Below are positions 1-7,127 of a stretch of 39,347 bases of DNA, piece by piece (within the stretch, counting starts at the first letter, position 1; each line of letters opens with the position of its first letter). The position numbers and the translations under genes are program-made. The DNA is taken from assembly GCF_005889745.1 (NCBI RefSeq), contig NZ_VCKZ01000027.1, forward strand, positions 1-39,347, given 5' to 3'. The stretch is from Actinomadura geliboluensis (GTDB lineage Bacteria; Actinomycetota; Actinomycetes; Streptosporangiales; Streptosporangiaceae). The notes under the pieces were generated by a model. That model was not told the DNA's origin and did no database searches. It was given only the letters and a program-made list of their open reading frames with translations.

Positions 1-381
1 GTTCGCCTTTCTCGGTCGCGGATCAGACGCGTTCCAGGACTTCCGGGAACGGCCGGCGCGGCGTGCCGGGCACGGGCTGCCTTGGTGCGGGGGTCTGTTT
101 TTTTGGGGCTCCGCCCCTCGCCCCCGTCCGGCTCAGGGTTCGAGTGGTGCTGACAGGGCCCTCCCAGTTCAGGTCTTCCTTTCGTGCCGCATCGCGCGGG
201 GTTCTGTTTTGGGGCTCCGCCCCTCGCCCCCTCCCGGCTTCGGTTCTTGTGGTGGTGGCGGGGTGTGCGCGGGTTCGTTGCTTGGTGGGCTGGTCGGTGT
301 TGCTGCTTTGGCGACTTGTTGCTGTGGGCCCATGGCTCGGCGAACTGGGGGCGTTCCTGGGCGGGGTGCTGGTGGTGGGGG
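1..381. other. Non-coding flank with GC-rich repeats
   Basis: No convincing gene here. The open frames on both strands are arginine-rich, low-complexity translations of GC-rich DNA with no ribosome-binding site and no recognisable domain. The stretch lies 3' of the minus-strand lipoprotein gene, so it would be its untranslated trailer. The only structure I see is a repeated short hairpin, listed separately. Confidence 0.5.
94..230. repeat. Two copies of a T-tract plus GGGGCTCCGCCCC hairpin
   Basis: The motif TCTG, then 4 to 7 T, then GGGGCTCCGCCCC, then TCGCCCC occurs at 94-124 and again at 203-230. The two copies differ only in T-run length. GGGGC and GCCCC can pair around a TCC loop. The T-run precedes the hairpin on the plus strand, so neither copy has the order of a classical intrinsic terminator on either strand. 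Similar GC-hairpin elements are common between actinomycete genes; their role is unknown. Confidence 0.6.
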
Positions 382-966
382 TCAGGTGTCGCAGGCGATG
401 CCGTCGCCGTCGCGGTCCAGGTCGTAGATGTCGGAGCCGACCACGCGGACCGGGCCCTGGACGTAGGCGGGGCCGTTGCCGCTGCCGCCTGCGCAGTCGA
501 CGTCGCTCGCGATCGGGACGCAGGCGCCGCTGTAGTTCGGGTCGCACGAGCGGGCTCGCTTGGTGCCCACGGCGATGATCCGGGTCACCGGAGGTCTGGT
601 GATCTTCTCGCCGAGCAGTTTGCGGGACGTCTCCGTGCCGTCTTTGTACGTGACCTCGTAGGTCAGCGTCTTCACCCCGGCGACGCCCTTTCTGCGCACG
701 CGGGTCTTGCCCGCGGCGAGGGTGGGGTCGTTCGTTTTCGTGGTCTTGAACGGGATCTTGCGGGTGGTGGTGATCTTACGTTTCACCATCGCCGGAGTAG
801 TGGGCGCGGTGGTGGGCGCTGTCGTGGCGGGGGTGGTCGCCGGTGCCGTGCTCGCGGACGACGGTGATCCGGACGCCGCCGCTTCGACGGGGGCGGCGGC
901 GTTCGAGTCGCAGGCACCCAGCAGCAGAAGGCCGCCGGTCGCCAGGCCGGCGATAATGCGTTTCAT
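382..966 (-). CDS. Lipoprotein with G5 and excalibur domains
   Basis: A 194-residue exported protein. Residues 1-19 form a lipoprotein signal peptide ending in the lipobox LLGAC, so Cys19 would be lipidated and anchor the protein outside the membrane. A low-complexity Ala/Thr/Pro linker follows (about 24-60), then a G5-like domain (about 62-136) and a C-terminal excalibur calcium-binding domain (about 141-194) with the acidic loop DLDRDGDGIACD and paired cysteines. G5 domains are linked to binding N-acetylglucosamine-containing polymers and excalibur to Ca2+ at the cell surface. No catalytic domain is present, so a wall-associated structural or binding role is my inference. The ATG has an AAGGGGG box 5 nt upstream. 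A weak promoter candidate (TTGACC, 17-nt spacer, CACGAT) lies at 1018-990 on the minus strand. The gene is probably monocistronic. Confidence 0.85.
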   Translation of the reverse strand: MKRIIAGLATGGLLLLGACDSNAAAPVEAAASGSPSSASTAPATTPATTAPTTAPTTPAMVKRKITTTRKIPFKTTKTNDPTLAAGKTRVRRKGVAGVKTLTYEVTYKDGTETSRKLLGEKITRPPVTRIIAVGTKRARSCDPNYSGACVPIASDVDCAGGSGNGPAYVQGPVRVVGSDIYDLDRDGDGIACDT

Positions 967-1041
967 GAATTCCCCCTTTGTTGGAGGAAATCGTGGTGCG
1001 TGGCGTCTTGCCGGTCAATGTGGAAATTGGGCCGTTTGCGG

Positions 1042-1917
1042 TCAGGCTCCGGCCAGCAGGTCGCGGTGGCGCTCCATCAGGTCGGCGATCGGGCGGGGCG
1101 GGCGACCCGTGAGGCGCTCGACGGTGTCGGTGAGAGGCTCGCCGTAGCCGGCGCGGAGTGCGGTGCCGAAGGAGACGATCATGCCGCGGACGTCGTCGGG
1201 GACGCCGGCCTCGCGCAGAACGGCGTCGAAGCTCTCGTCGTCCACGCTCTGGTAGGCGACGGGACGGCCGGAGACCTCGGCCGCCAGGGCGGTCAGGTCG
1301 GCGAAGCTGAGCAGTTCGGGACCGGTGACGTCGTAGGTCCGGCCCTCGTGGCCACTGGAGGTCAGCACCTCGGCGGCTACGGCGGCGCAGTCGTCGCGGT
1401 GGACGAAGGCGCCGCGGGCGTGGTCGGTGTTGTCCACCAGGACGCCGCGGGCGATCGCGGGCGGGAGGATCTGGGTGACGGGAGTCTCCGCGTACAGGCC
1501 GTTGCGCAGATAGGTGACGTCGAGGCCGGACTCGTCGAGGAGTTCGTGTGTCCGCAGGTGGTCGGGGACGACCGTGGACGGGCAGTCGGGATCGACCATG
1601 ATGTACGACGTGTAGACGATATGCCGGATACCTGCACTCTTGGCCGCATTTATGGCGTTCTTGTGCTGGGTGACGCGATGGCCCAGTTCATGGAGGCTGA
1701 CGAGGAGGAGCCGGTCGCCGCCCTCGAACGCGGCGGGCAGCGACTCCGGGCGGTCGTAGTCACCGTACCGGACGGTCACGCCGCGGTCCTTGAACTCGGC
1801 GAGCGCGGCCGGGTTGCGGGTCACCATGACTACGTCACCTGGCGGCACCTTTTCCAGCGCGTATTTCGCGGTGGCGCGGGCGAGTTGCCCCGATGCACTG
1901 GCGATGACGATCCGCAT
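1042..1917 (-). CDS. NmrA-type NAD(P)-binding atypical SDR oxidoreductase
   Basis: A 291-residue cytoplasmic Rossmann-fold protein. It opens with MRIVIASASGQLARA, the glycine-rich dinucleotide loop of the NmrA/triphenylmethane reductase/QorB group. Later come a VSLHELGHR segment, the segment IRHIVYTSYIM where SDRs place their active-site strand, and a C-terminal region containing DVTGPELLSFADLTALAAEVSG, the usual substrate-side helix of this group. The family uses NAD(P)H to reduce quinones or dyes or acts as a redox sensor; the substrate cannot be read here. I start at 1917 because GAGGA lies 7 nt upstream. An upstream in-frame ATG at 2001 would add 28 cysteine/histidine-rich residues unlike the family. 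Not operonic with the protease upstream, which ends at a strong hairpin. Confidence 0.85.
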   Translation of the reverse strand: MRIVIASASGQLARATAKYALEKVPPGDVVMVTRNPAALAEFKDRGVTVRYGDYDRPESLPAAFEGGDRLLLVSLHELGHRVTQHKNAINAAKSAGIRHIVYTSYIMVDPDCPSTVVPDHLRTHELLDESGLDVTYLRNGLYAETPVTQILPPAIARGVLVDNTDHARGAFVHRDDCAAVAAEVLTSSGHEGRTYDVTGPELLSFADLTALAAEVSGRPVAYQSVDDESFDAVLREAGVPDDVRGMIVSFGTALRAGYGEPLTDTVERLTGRPPRPIADLMERHRDLLAGA

Positions 1918-2168
1918 CACGTTCCTCGATCGGTCGGGGGCGCGGTGGACTGAACTATGGCAGTCGGCTCCGCATCGGCGCCAGGAGTGGGGACATGTCA
2001 TCCTGCTAGGGTTCGCGGCTCACGCGTCGTCAGCGCGTTTTTATGGACAACTTCGCTGCCTAGGGGAATCGTCGCTTTGTGCTGCGGGGCGTCCGGCATA
2101 TCGGCGGTGAGTTCGGAATAGGAGCGTGCGCGAGGTTGCGCAGGTGGTCTCGGTGTCGTGGTGGCGCC

Positions 2169-2200
2169 GCGCCCCCTGCCGAGGTTTTGGCGGGGGGCGC
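2169..2200 (-). terminator. Strong hairpin after the serine protease gene
   Basis: Twelve base pairs (2169-2180 with 2189-2200, one G-T wobble) enclose an 8-nt loop, starting 11 nt past the protease stop codon. There is no T-run downstream, which is usual for actinomycete terminators. It probably separates the protease from the NmrA-type gene. The rest of 1918-2211 shows nothing else recognisable. Confidence 0.7.
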
Positions 2201-2211
2201 GTGGGCGTGGG

Positions 2212-3336
2212 TCAGGTGACGTCGGCGCCGAAGACCTGGAGGGCCTCGGTCACCGGCTGGAAGAACGTGACGCCTCCGCTCTGGCAGTCGCCGGAGCCGC
2301 CGGAGGTGAGGCCGAGGGCGGTGTCGCCGGCGAAGAGGGGGCCGCCGCTGTCGCCGGGCTCGGCGCAGACGCTGGTCTGGATCATGCCGGTGACGGTGCC
2401 CTCCGCGAAGTTCACCGTGGCGCCGGTGGCGAGGACGCGGCCGGTGCGGACGCCGGTGGTGCTGCCGCTGCGGACGACGCGCTGGCCGACGACCGCCTCG
2501 CCCGCCTGCGTGATGTCCACCGCCTGCCCGTTGTAGAGGTTGACCGCGCCCTCGCCTGCGGCGCCCTCCTCCGCGCGGACGAGCGCGAAGTCGTTGCCGG
2601 GGAAGCTGCTCTGCACGGTGGTGCCGAGGGGCTGCCCGCCCTGCTGGTCGGAGGTCCAGGTCTGCACGGCGTTGCCGCAGTGCCCCGCGGTCAGGAAGAA
2701 CGGCTGCCCGCCCCGTTCGACGTTGAAGCCGAGCGAGCAGCGGGCACCCTGGCCGAAGATCGGGTCGCCGCCTAGGGCGAGGGTGTGCAGGCGGCCGGGG
2801 AAGCGGACCATCCGGACCGCCGTGCCCATCCGCTCGGCGGTGCGCTGGACGGCCGCCATCCGGGCGCCGGTGACCGACGCGTCGGTCCAGACGGTGACCT
2901 TCGAGGTGGCGGGATCGACGGCCCAGCCGGTGCCGGGGATGTCGGCGAACGAGCGGCGCAGGTCGGCGGTGACCTCGCGCAGCCGCGCGGGGCTGCGGCG
3001 CGTCATCTCGGGGACGGCGCCCGCCGCGCGGACGGTGGCGGCGTCGGTCTCGTTGGTGACCGTCACGACGGGCCGCCCCGCGGAGTCGATGTAGGCGCCG
3101 GCTGTGCGGTCGCCGAGCCGGTCCGCGAGCCGGGCGGCCGTGGCCGCGGCCCGGTCGGTGCCCTGGGCGGTCGTGCGGCGGCCGGCCTGGGCGTCGCCGG
3201 CGAGGCTCGCCGCGCGGTCGCCGGAGTCCGACTGGGCGTGCACCACGTACAGCGCGCCGGCCAGGAGCCCGGCGGATCCGGCGGCCGCGGCGGCCGTCGT
3301 CACCGCCGTGCGCAGCCGGCTGTTCCTCACGCTCAT
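2212..3336 (-). CDS. Secreted streptogrisin-like serine protease (S1 family)
   Basis: A 374-residue preproenzyme of the alpha-lytic protease/streptogrisin group. Residues 1-35 form an export signal. A propeptide of about 150 residues follows (to about 183), as expected for proteases needing an intramolecular chaperone. The mature domain carries the full triad: His219 in LTAGHCGN, Asp249 in GNDFALV and Ser330 in EPGDSGGPLF. Cys200/Cys220 and Cys324/Cys351 are placed to form the two family disulfides. It should hydrolyse extracellular protein. The ATG at 3336 is preceded by GGGAGG 4 nt upstream. A weak promoter (TTGAAC near 3403, TATCCC near 3378, minus strand) may lie in the 204-bp gap shared with the divergent GH55-like gene, so both secreted enzymes could respond to shared signals. 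The exact cleavage specificity cannot be told. Confidence 0.95.
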   Translation of the reverse strand: MSVRNSRLRTAVTTAAAAAGSAGLLAGALYVVHAQSDSGDRAASLAGDAQAGRRTTAQGTDRAAATAARLADRLGDRTAGAYIDSAGRPVVTVTNETDAATVRAAGAVPEMTRRSPARLREVTADLRRSFADIPGTGWAVDPATSKVTVWTDASVTGARMAAVQRTAERMGTAVRMVRFPGRLHTLALGGDPIFGQGARCSLGFNVERGGQPFFLTAGHCGNAVQTWTSDQQGGQPLGTTVQSSFPGNDFALVRAEEGAAGEGAVNLYNGQAVDITQAGEAVVGQRVVRSGSTTGVRTGRVLATGATVNFAEGTVTGMIQTSVCAEPGDSGGPLFAGDTALGLTSGGSGDCQSGGVTFFQPVTEALQVFGADVT

Positions 3337-3446
3337 GAACCCTCCCGGTTCCGGGGCCTCGATCTACGCGTGGGGATACGCGCCCCGGTGGGAGGGAGTT
3401 CAATCCGTCCGGGCGCCGCTCCGGCGCGGTAGGCCGCGGCCCGCCC

Positions 3447-3475
3447 TTGACGGGTACATATTCCACGCTTTAAAT
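3447..3475 (+). promoter_or_regulatory. Candidate promoter of the glucanase cluster
   Basis: TTGACG (3447-3452), a 17-nt spacer and TTAAAT (3470-3475) lie in an unusually AT-rich patch (about 3455-3490) of the divergent region between the protease and the GH55-like gene. A transcript starting near 3482 would have a leader of about 60 nt. This is the best -35/-10 pair in the cluster, and no comparable one exists in front of the GH64 or GH3 genes. Confidence 0.5.
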
Positions 3476-3540
3476 CATGCTGTGAATTAACCCGGATCTG
3501 AGGGGCCCCGCTCACCACCCCACCCTCGAAGGAGATGCGC

Positions 3541-5709
3541 ATGCATCCCGTCCCACCGCGCGCGCCGGCCAGGAGATCCTGGTCCGCGGGCGTCTTCGCC
3601 CTGCTGCTCGCCGTCGCCCTCGCCGTCCCCGCCGGACGCGCCACCGCGGCGGCGTGCGGGTCGGCGGACGCGGCGCTGAACCGCCCGGCCACCGCCTCGT
3701 CCACCGAGAACGCCTCCTTCCCCGCCTCCGCCGCCGTCGACGGCAACCCGGCCACACGCTGGTCCAGCGCCTTCAGTGACCCTCAATGGCTCCAAGTCGA
3801 TCTCGGTGCCAGCCAGGACGTCTGCCAGGTTGTTCTGAACTGGGAGGCGGCCTATGCGACTGCCTTCCAGATCCAGGTCTCTGGGGATGGCAACGCCTGG
3901 ACGACCGTGTATGCCGCTGCTAACGCCACCGGCGGGAACCAGATTCTCAACGTCACGGGCACTGGTCGCTACATCCGGATGTACGGCACCGCCCGCGCCA
4001 CTCAGTGGGGCTACTCGCTGTTCGGCATGGCCGTGCACACCGGCTCCGGCGGCACGCTGCCCGGCGGCGGTGACCTCGGGCCCAACGTGATCGTGTTCGA
4101 CCCGTCGATGAGCGCGTCCGACATCCAGGGCAGGCTCGACGCGGTCTTCCGCGAGCAGGAGGGCAACCAGTTCGGGACGGCCCGGTACGCGCTGCTGTTC
4201 AAACCCGGCAGCTACAACGTCAACGCGAACATCGGCTTCTACACCTCGATCGCCGGCCTCGGCCGCAACCCCGACGACGTCACCATCAACGGCGGCGTCA
4301 CCGTGGACGCCGGCTGGTTCGGCGGCAACGCGACGCAGAACTTCTGGCGGTCCGCCGAGAACCTGTCGATCACCCCGACGGGCGGAGCGGACCGGTGGGC
4401 GGTGTCGCAGGCTGCGCCGTTCCGCCGCATCCACGTGCGCGGCGACCTCGACCTCGCGCCCACCGGCTACGGCTGGGCGAGCGGCGGCTACATCGCCGAC
4501 TCGCGGATCGACGGGCAGGTGCAGCCGTACTCGCAGCAGCAGTGGCTGACGAGGGACAGCCGCATCGGCGGCAACCTCAACGGCGTGTGGAACATGGTGT
4601 TCTCCGGTGTGGAGGGCGCGCCCGCGCAGGGCTTCCCGAACCCGCCCTACACGACCCTGGACACCAGCCCGGTGACGCGGGAGAAGCCGTACCTGTACGT
4701 CGATTCCGCCGGCGCCTACCAGGTGTTCGTCCCGGCGCTGCGGCGCAACTCGCGCGGGACGACCTGGTCCGGCGGCGCCACTCCCGGGACGTCGATCCCG
4801 CTGTCGCGGTTCTACGTCGCCAAGCCGGGCGACTCCGCGACGACCATCAACACGGCGCTGGACCAGGGCCTGAACCTGCTGTTCACGCCCGGCATCTACC
4901 ACCTCGGCCAGACGATCGACGTGAAGCGGCCCGACACGGTGGTGCTGGGCATCGGGTACCCGACGCTGATCCCCGACAACGGCGTCACGGCGATGACGGT
5001 CGGTGATGTGGACGGTGTCAAGCTCGCCGGGCTGCTGTTCGACGCCGGTCCGGTCAACTCGCCGGTGCTGCTGCGGCTCGGCCCGGACGGCTCGTCCGCC
5101 GACCACGCGGGAGATCCGGCGTCGGTGCAGGACGTGTTCTTCCGGATCGGCGGCGCCGGGGCCGGCAAGGCGTCGAAGAGCCTGGTCGTCAACAGCGACG
5201 ACGCGCTCCTCGACCACATCTGGGCGTGGCGCGCCGACCACGGCTCCGGCGTCGGCTGGACGGTCAACACCGCCGACAACGGCGTCATCGTCAACGGCGA
5301 CGACGTCACCGCGTACGGGCTGTTCGTCGAGCACTACCAGAAGTACCAGCTGGTGTGGAACGGCGAGCGCGGCCGGACGGTCTTCTTCCAGAACGAGATG
5401 CCGTACGACCCGCCGAGCCAGTCGGCGTGGCGGAGCGACTCGCCCGACGGCTACGCCGCCTACAAGGTCGCCGACTCGGTGACCGCCCACGAGGGCTGGG
5501 GCCTCGGGAGCTACTGCTACTTCAACGTCAACCCGTCGATCGTGGCGGCGCGCGGGTTCGAGGTGCCGAACCGGTCCGGCGTGCGGTTCCACGACCTGCT
5601 GACCGTGTCGCTGGGCGGCAACGGCGTCATCCGGCACGTCATCAACGACACCGGGCCGGAGGCGTCCGGCACGGCCACCGTCCCGGCCAACGTCGTCAGC
5701 TTCCCCTGA
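3541..5709 (+). CDS. Secreted discoidin-GH55-like exo-beta-1,3-glucanase
   Basis: A 722-residue secreted protein: signal peptide (about 1-37), discoidin/CBM32-like module (about 40-167), Gly-rich linker, then a parallel beta-helix catalytic region (about 180-720). The helix segments NVIVFDPSMS, RYALLFKPG, WRSAENLSITP and FVEHYQKYQLVWNGE match, to my recollection, Streptomyces GH55 exo-beta-1,3-glucanases; automatic pipelines often mislabel such proteins adenylyl cyclase or factor 5/8 protein. Glu619 in QNEMPYD is my candidate general acid. It would release glucose from the non-reducing ends of beta-1,3-glucan outside the cell. GAAGGAG (3528-3534) lies 6 nt before this ATG but abuts the in-frame ATG at 3535, so 3541 is preferred. 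First gene of the cluster. The family call rests on motif memory; the discoidin module is certain. Confidence 0.8.
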   Translation: MHPVPPRAPARRSWSAGVFALLLAVALAVPAGRATAAACGSADAALNRPATASSTENASFPASAAVDGNPATRWSSAFSDPQWLQVDLGASQDVCQVVLNWEAAYATAFQIQVSGDGNAWTTVYAAANATGGNQILNVTGTGRYIRMYGTARATQWGYSLFGMAVHTGSGGTLPGGGDLGPNVIVFDPSMSASDIQGRLDAVFREQEGNQFGTARYALLFKPGSYNVNANIGFYTSIAGLGRNPDDVTINGGVTVDAGWFGGNATQNFWRSAENLSITPTGGADRWAVSQAAPFRRIHVRGDLDLAPTGYGWASGGYIADSRIDGQVQPYSQQQWLTRDSRIGGNLNGVWNMVFSGVEGAPAQGFPNPPYTTLDTSPVTREKPYLYVDSAGAYQVFVPALRRNSRGTTWSGGATPGTSIPLSRFYVAKPGDSATTINTALDQGLNLLFTPGIYHLGQTIDVKRPDTVVLGIGYPTLIPDNGVTAMTVGDVDGVKLAGLLFDAGPVNSPVLLRLGPDGSSADHAGDPASVQDVFFRIGGAGAGKASKSLVVNSDDALLDHIWAWRADHGSGVGWTVNTADNGVIVNGDDVTAYGLFVEHYQKYQLVWNGERGRTVFFQNEMPYDPPSQSAWRSDSPDGYAAYKVADSVTAHEGWGLGSYCYFNVNPSIVAARGFEVPNRSGVRFHDLLTVSLGGNGVIRHVINDTGPEASGTATVPANVVSFP
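3639..4020 (+). repeat. Discoidin-coding repeat, copy 1
   Basis: This segment is repeated without gaps at 5871-6252 (constant offset 2232). The first 109 bp (3639-3747 and 5871-5979) are identical. The remaining 273 bp differ at 32 positions by my hand count, mostly at third codon positions. Codons such as GTT, GAT, GCT, ACT and AAC/AAT are mixed here, whereas the flanking catalytic regions use almost only G/C-ending codons. Confidence 0.9.
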
Positions 5710-5723
5710 CGACCGGTCTTCCT

Positions 5724-5758
5724 CCCTTCGGGCCCGCGCCTCGGGCGGGCCCGAAGGG
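5724..5758 (+). terminator. 14-bp hairpin between GH55-like and GH64 genes
   Basis: 5724-5737 pairs perfectly with 5745-5758 around a 7-nt loop, starting 14 nt after the GH55-like stop. No T-run follows. Only 44 nt remain before the GH64 start codon, too little for an obvious promoter, so this hairpin may be a leaky terminator or mRNA-stabilising element setting the relative level of the two enzymes rather than an operon end. Confidence 0.65.
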
Positions 5759-5802
5759 GGTCCCTCACATCTCCTGACCACTCCCTCGAAGTGGAGATGC
5801 CA

Positions 5803-7113
5803 GTGAAGCTCCCCTCGGCAATGACCGCCCTCGCCCTGATCGTCCCGGGCTGCCTGGCGCTGACCGCTCCCGCCACCGCGGCGGCGTGCGGGTCGGCGGA
5901 CGCGGCGCTGAACCGCCCGGCCACCGCCTCGTCCACCGAGAACGCCTCCTTCCCCGCCTCCGCCGCCGTCGACGGCAACACTGGAACCCGCTGGTCCAGC
6001 GCCTTCAGCGACCCTCAGTGGCTCCAAGTCGATCTGGGAGCCAGCAAGGACGTCTGCCAGGTCGTTTTGAACTGGGAGGCGGCGTATGCGACCGCCTTTC
6101 AGATCCAGGTCTCTGGGGATGGCAACGCCTGGACGACCGTATACACCGCCGCCAATGCCGCTGGCGGGAACCAGATCCTCAATGTCACGGGCACTGGTCG
6201 CTACATTCGTATGTACGGGACCGGTCGCGCCACTCAGTGGGGCTATTCGCTCTGGACGTTCGGCGTCCATACGGCGGATTCGACGCCGCCGGCGGACGAT
6301 TTCTGGGGTGACACCTCGACCATTCCACCGGCGCGGAACGTCCTCACGGTCAAGGTCCTCAACCGTACGAACGGGAAATACCCCGACAGCCAGGTGTACT
6401 GGAGCTTCAACGGGCAGACCCACTCGATCGCCGAGCAGCCCTACCTGGACATGCCGGTCAACTCGGCCGGGCGGATGTACTTCTACCTCGGGTCGCCCAC
6501 CAGTCGCTACCAGGACTTCATCGAGTTCACGGTCGGCTCCGACGTGTTCAACGGCAACACCACCCGCGTCGACGGATTCGGGCTGAAGCTCGCCATGCGG
6601 CTGCACGCCCATGACGGGTACGACGTGTCGGTGGGCGAGGACCAGGCCACCTTCGCCGAGGACCGCGCGGCCACCTTCCAGCGGTTCGTCGACGAGGTCC
6701 CGGCCGAGTTCGACTCGCTCGCCGCGGTCGAGGCGCCGTACCGGATCCCGTCGCCCGGGAACGCGGCCGTGTTCCGGCCCGGCGGTGCCCACGCCGACTA
6801 CTTCACCGGGTACGCCGCGTCCGTCGGCGTCTCCGCCACCACCGCCGAGGTCACCGGCTGCGCGGGGCCGCTGCGGGAGGACGCCGCCACATGCTCGGCG
6901 ATCAACCGGCATGTGGCGCAGCTGCCGCGGTCGCAGTGGTCCGACCCGTCGCTGTTCTACAAGGCGACACCCGCGAACTACTACGCGAAGTTCTGGCACG
7001 ACCACGCGATCGGCGGTCTCGCGTACGGCTTCCCGTACGACGACTACGCGGGCCGCTCGTCCTTCGTCTCGCACGGCGACCCGCAGTACCTGCTCGTCGC
7101 CGTCGGCTGGTAG
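5803..7113 (+). CDS. Secreted discoidin-GH64 beta-1,3-glucanase
   Basis: A 436-residue secreted enzyme: signal peptide (about 1-27), discoidin module (about 30-157) nearly identical to that of the preceding gene, and a GH64 (laminaripentaose-producing beta-1,3-glucanase) catalytic domain (about 170-436). Glu241 (FIEFTVG) and Asp257 (RVDGFGL) are 16 residues apart, as are the reported catalytic Glu154 and Asp170 of the Streptomyces matensis enzyme. It should cut beta-1,3-glucan chains into short oligosaccharides that the GH55-like and GH3 neighbours can shorten. I chose GTG 5803 because its leader (CCTCGAAG, GGAG, then 6 nt) copies the leader of the GH55-like gene; ATG 5797 abuts the GGAG and GTG 5791 lies within it. 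The GH3 gene begins 14 nt downstream, so the two are co-transcribed. Confidence 0.87.
   Translation: MKLPSAMTALALIVPGCLALTAPATAAACGSADAALNRPATASSTENASFPASAAVDGNTGTRWSSAFSDPQWLQVDLGASKDVCQVVLNWEAAYATAFQIQVSGDGNAWTTVYTAANAAGGNQILNVTGTGRYIRMYGTGRATQWGYSLWTFGVHTADSTPPADDFWGDTSTIPPARNVLTVKVLNRTNGKYPDSQVYWSFNGQTHSIAEQPYLDMPVNSAGRMYFYLGSPTSRYQDFIEFTVGSDVFNGNTTRVDGFGLKLAMRLHAHDGYDVSVGEDQATFAEDRAATFQRFVDEVPAEFDSLAAVEAPYRIPSPGNAAVFRPGGAHADYFTGYAASVGVSATTAEVTGCAGPLREDAATCSAINRHVAQLPRSQWSDPSLFYKATPANYYAKFWHDHAIGGLAYGFPYDDYAGRSSFVSHGDPQYLLVAVGW
5871..6252 (+). repeat. Discoidin-coding repeat, copy 2
   Basis: Gapless copy of 3639-4020; 109 bp (5871-5979) identical, about 88% identity over the rest. The identical block starts inside the signal-peptide codons and covers the N-terminal part of the module. 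Short leader similarity before the start codon suggests the copied unit may have included the ribosome-binding site. Confidence 0.9.
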
Positions 7114-7127
7114 GCCGGGAGGGTTCG

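Noticed and set aside
3487..7074. 1195-codon minus-strand open frame opposite the GH55-like and GH64 genes
   Set aside because: Val/Arg/Gly-rich shadow of strong coding genes on the plus strand, a known effect of high GC3. It has no domain or plausible ribosome site, and its internal repeat only mirrors the discoidin duplication.
6891..7127. 79-residue extension of the GH3 protein into the GH64 gene
   Set aside because: It would precede a clear signal peptide that starts at 7128 behind a GGGAGGG site.
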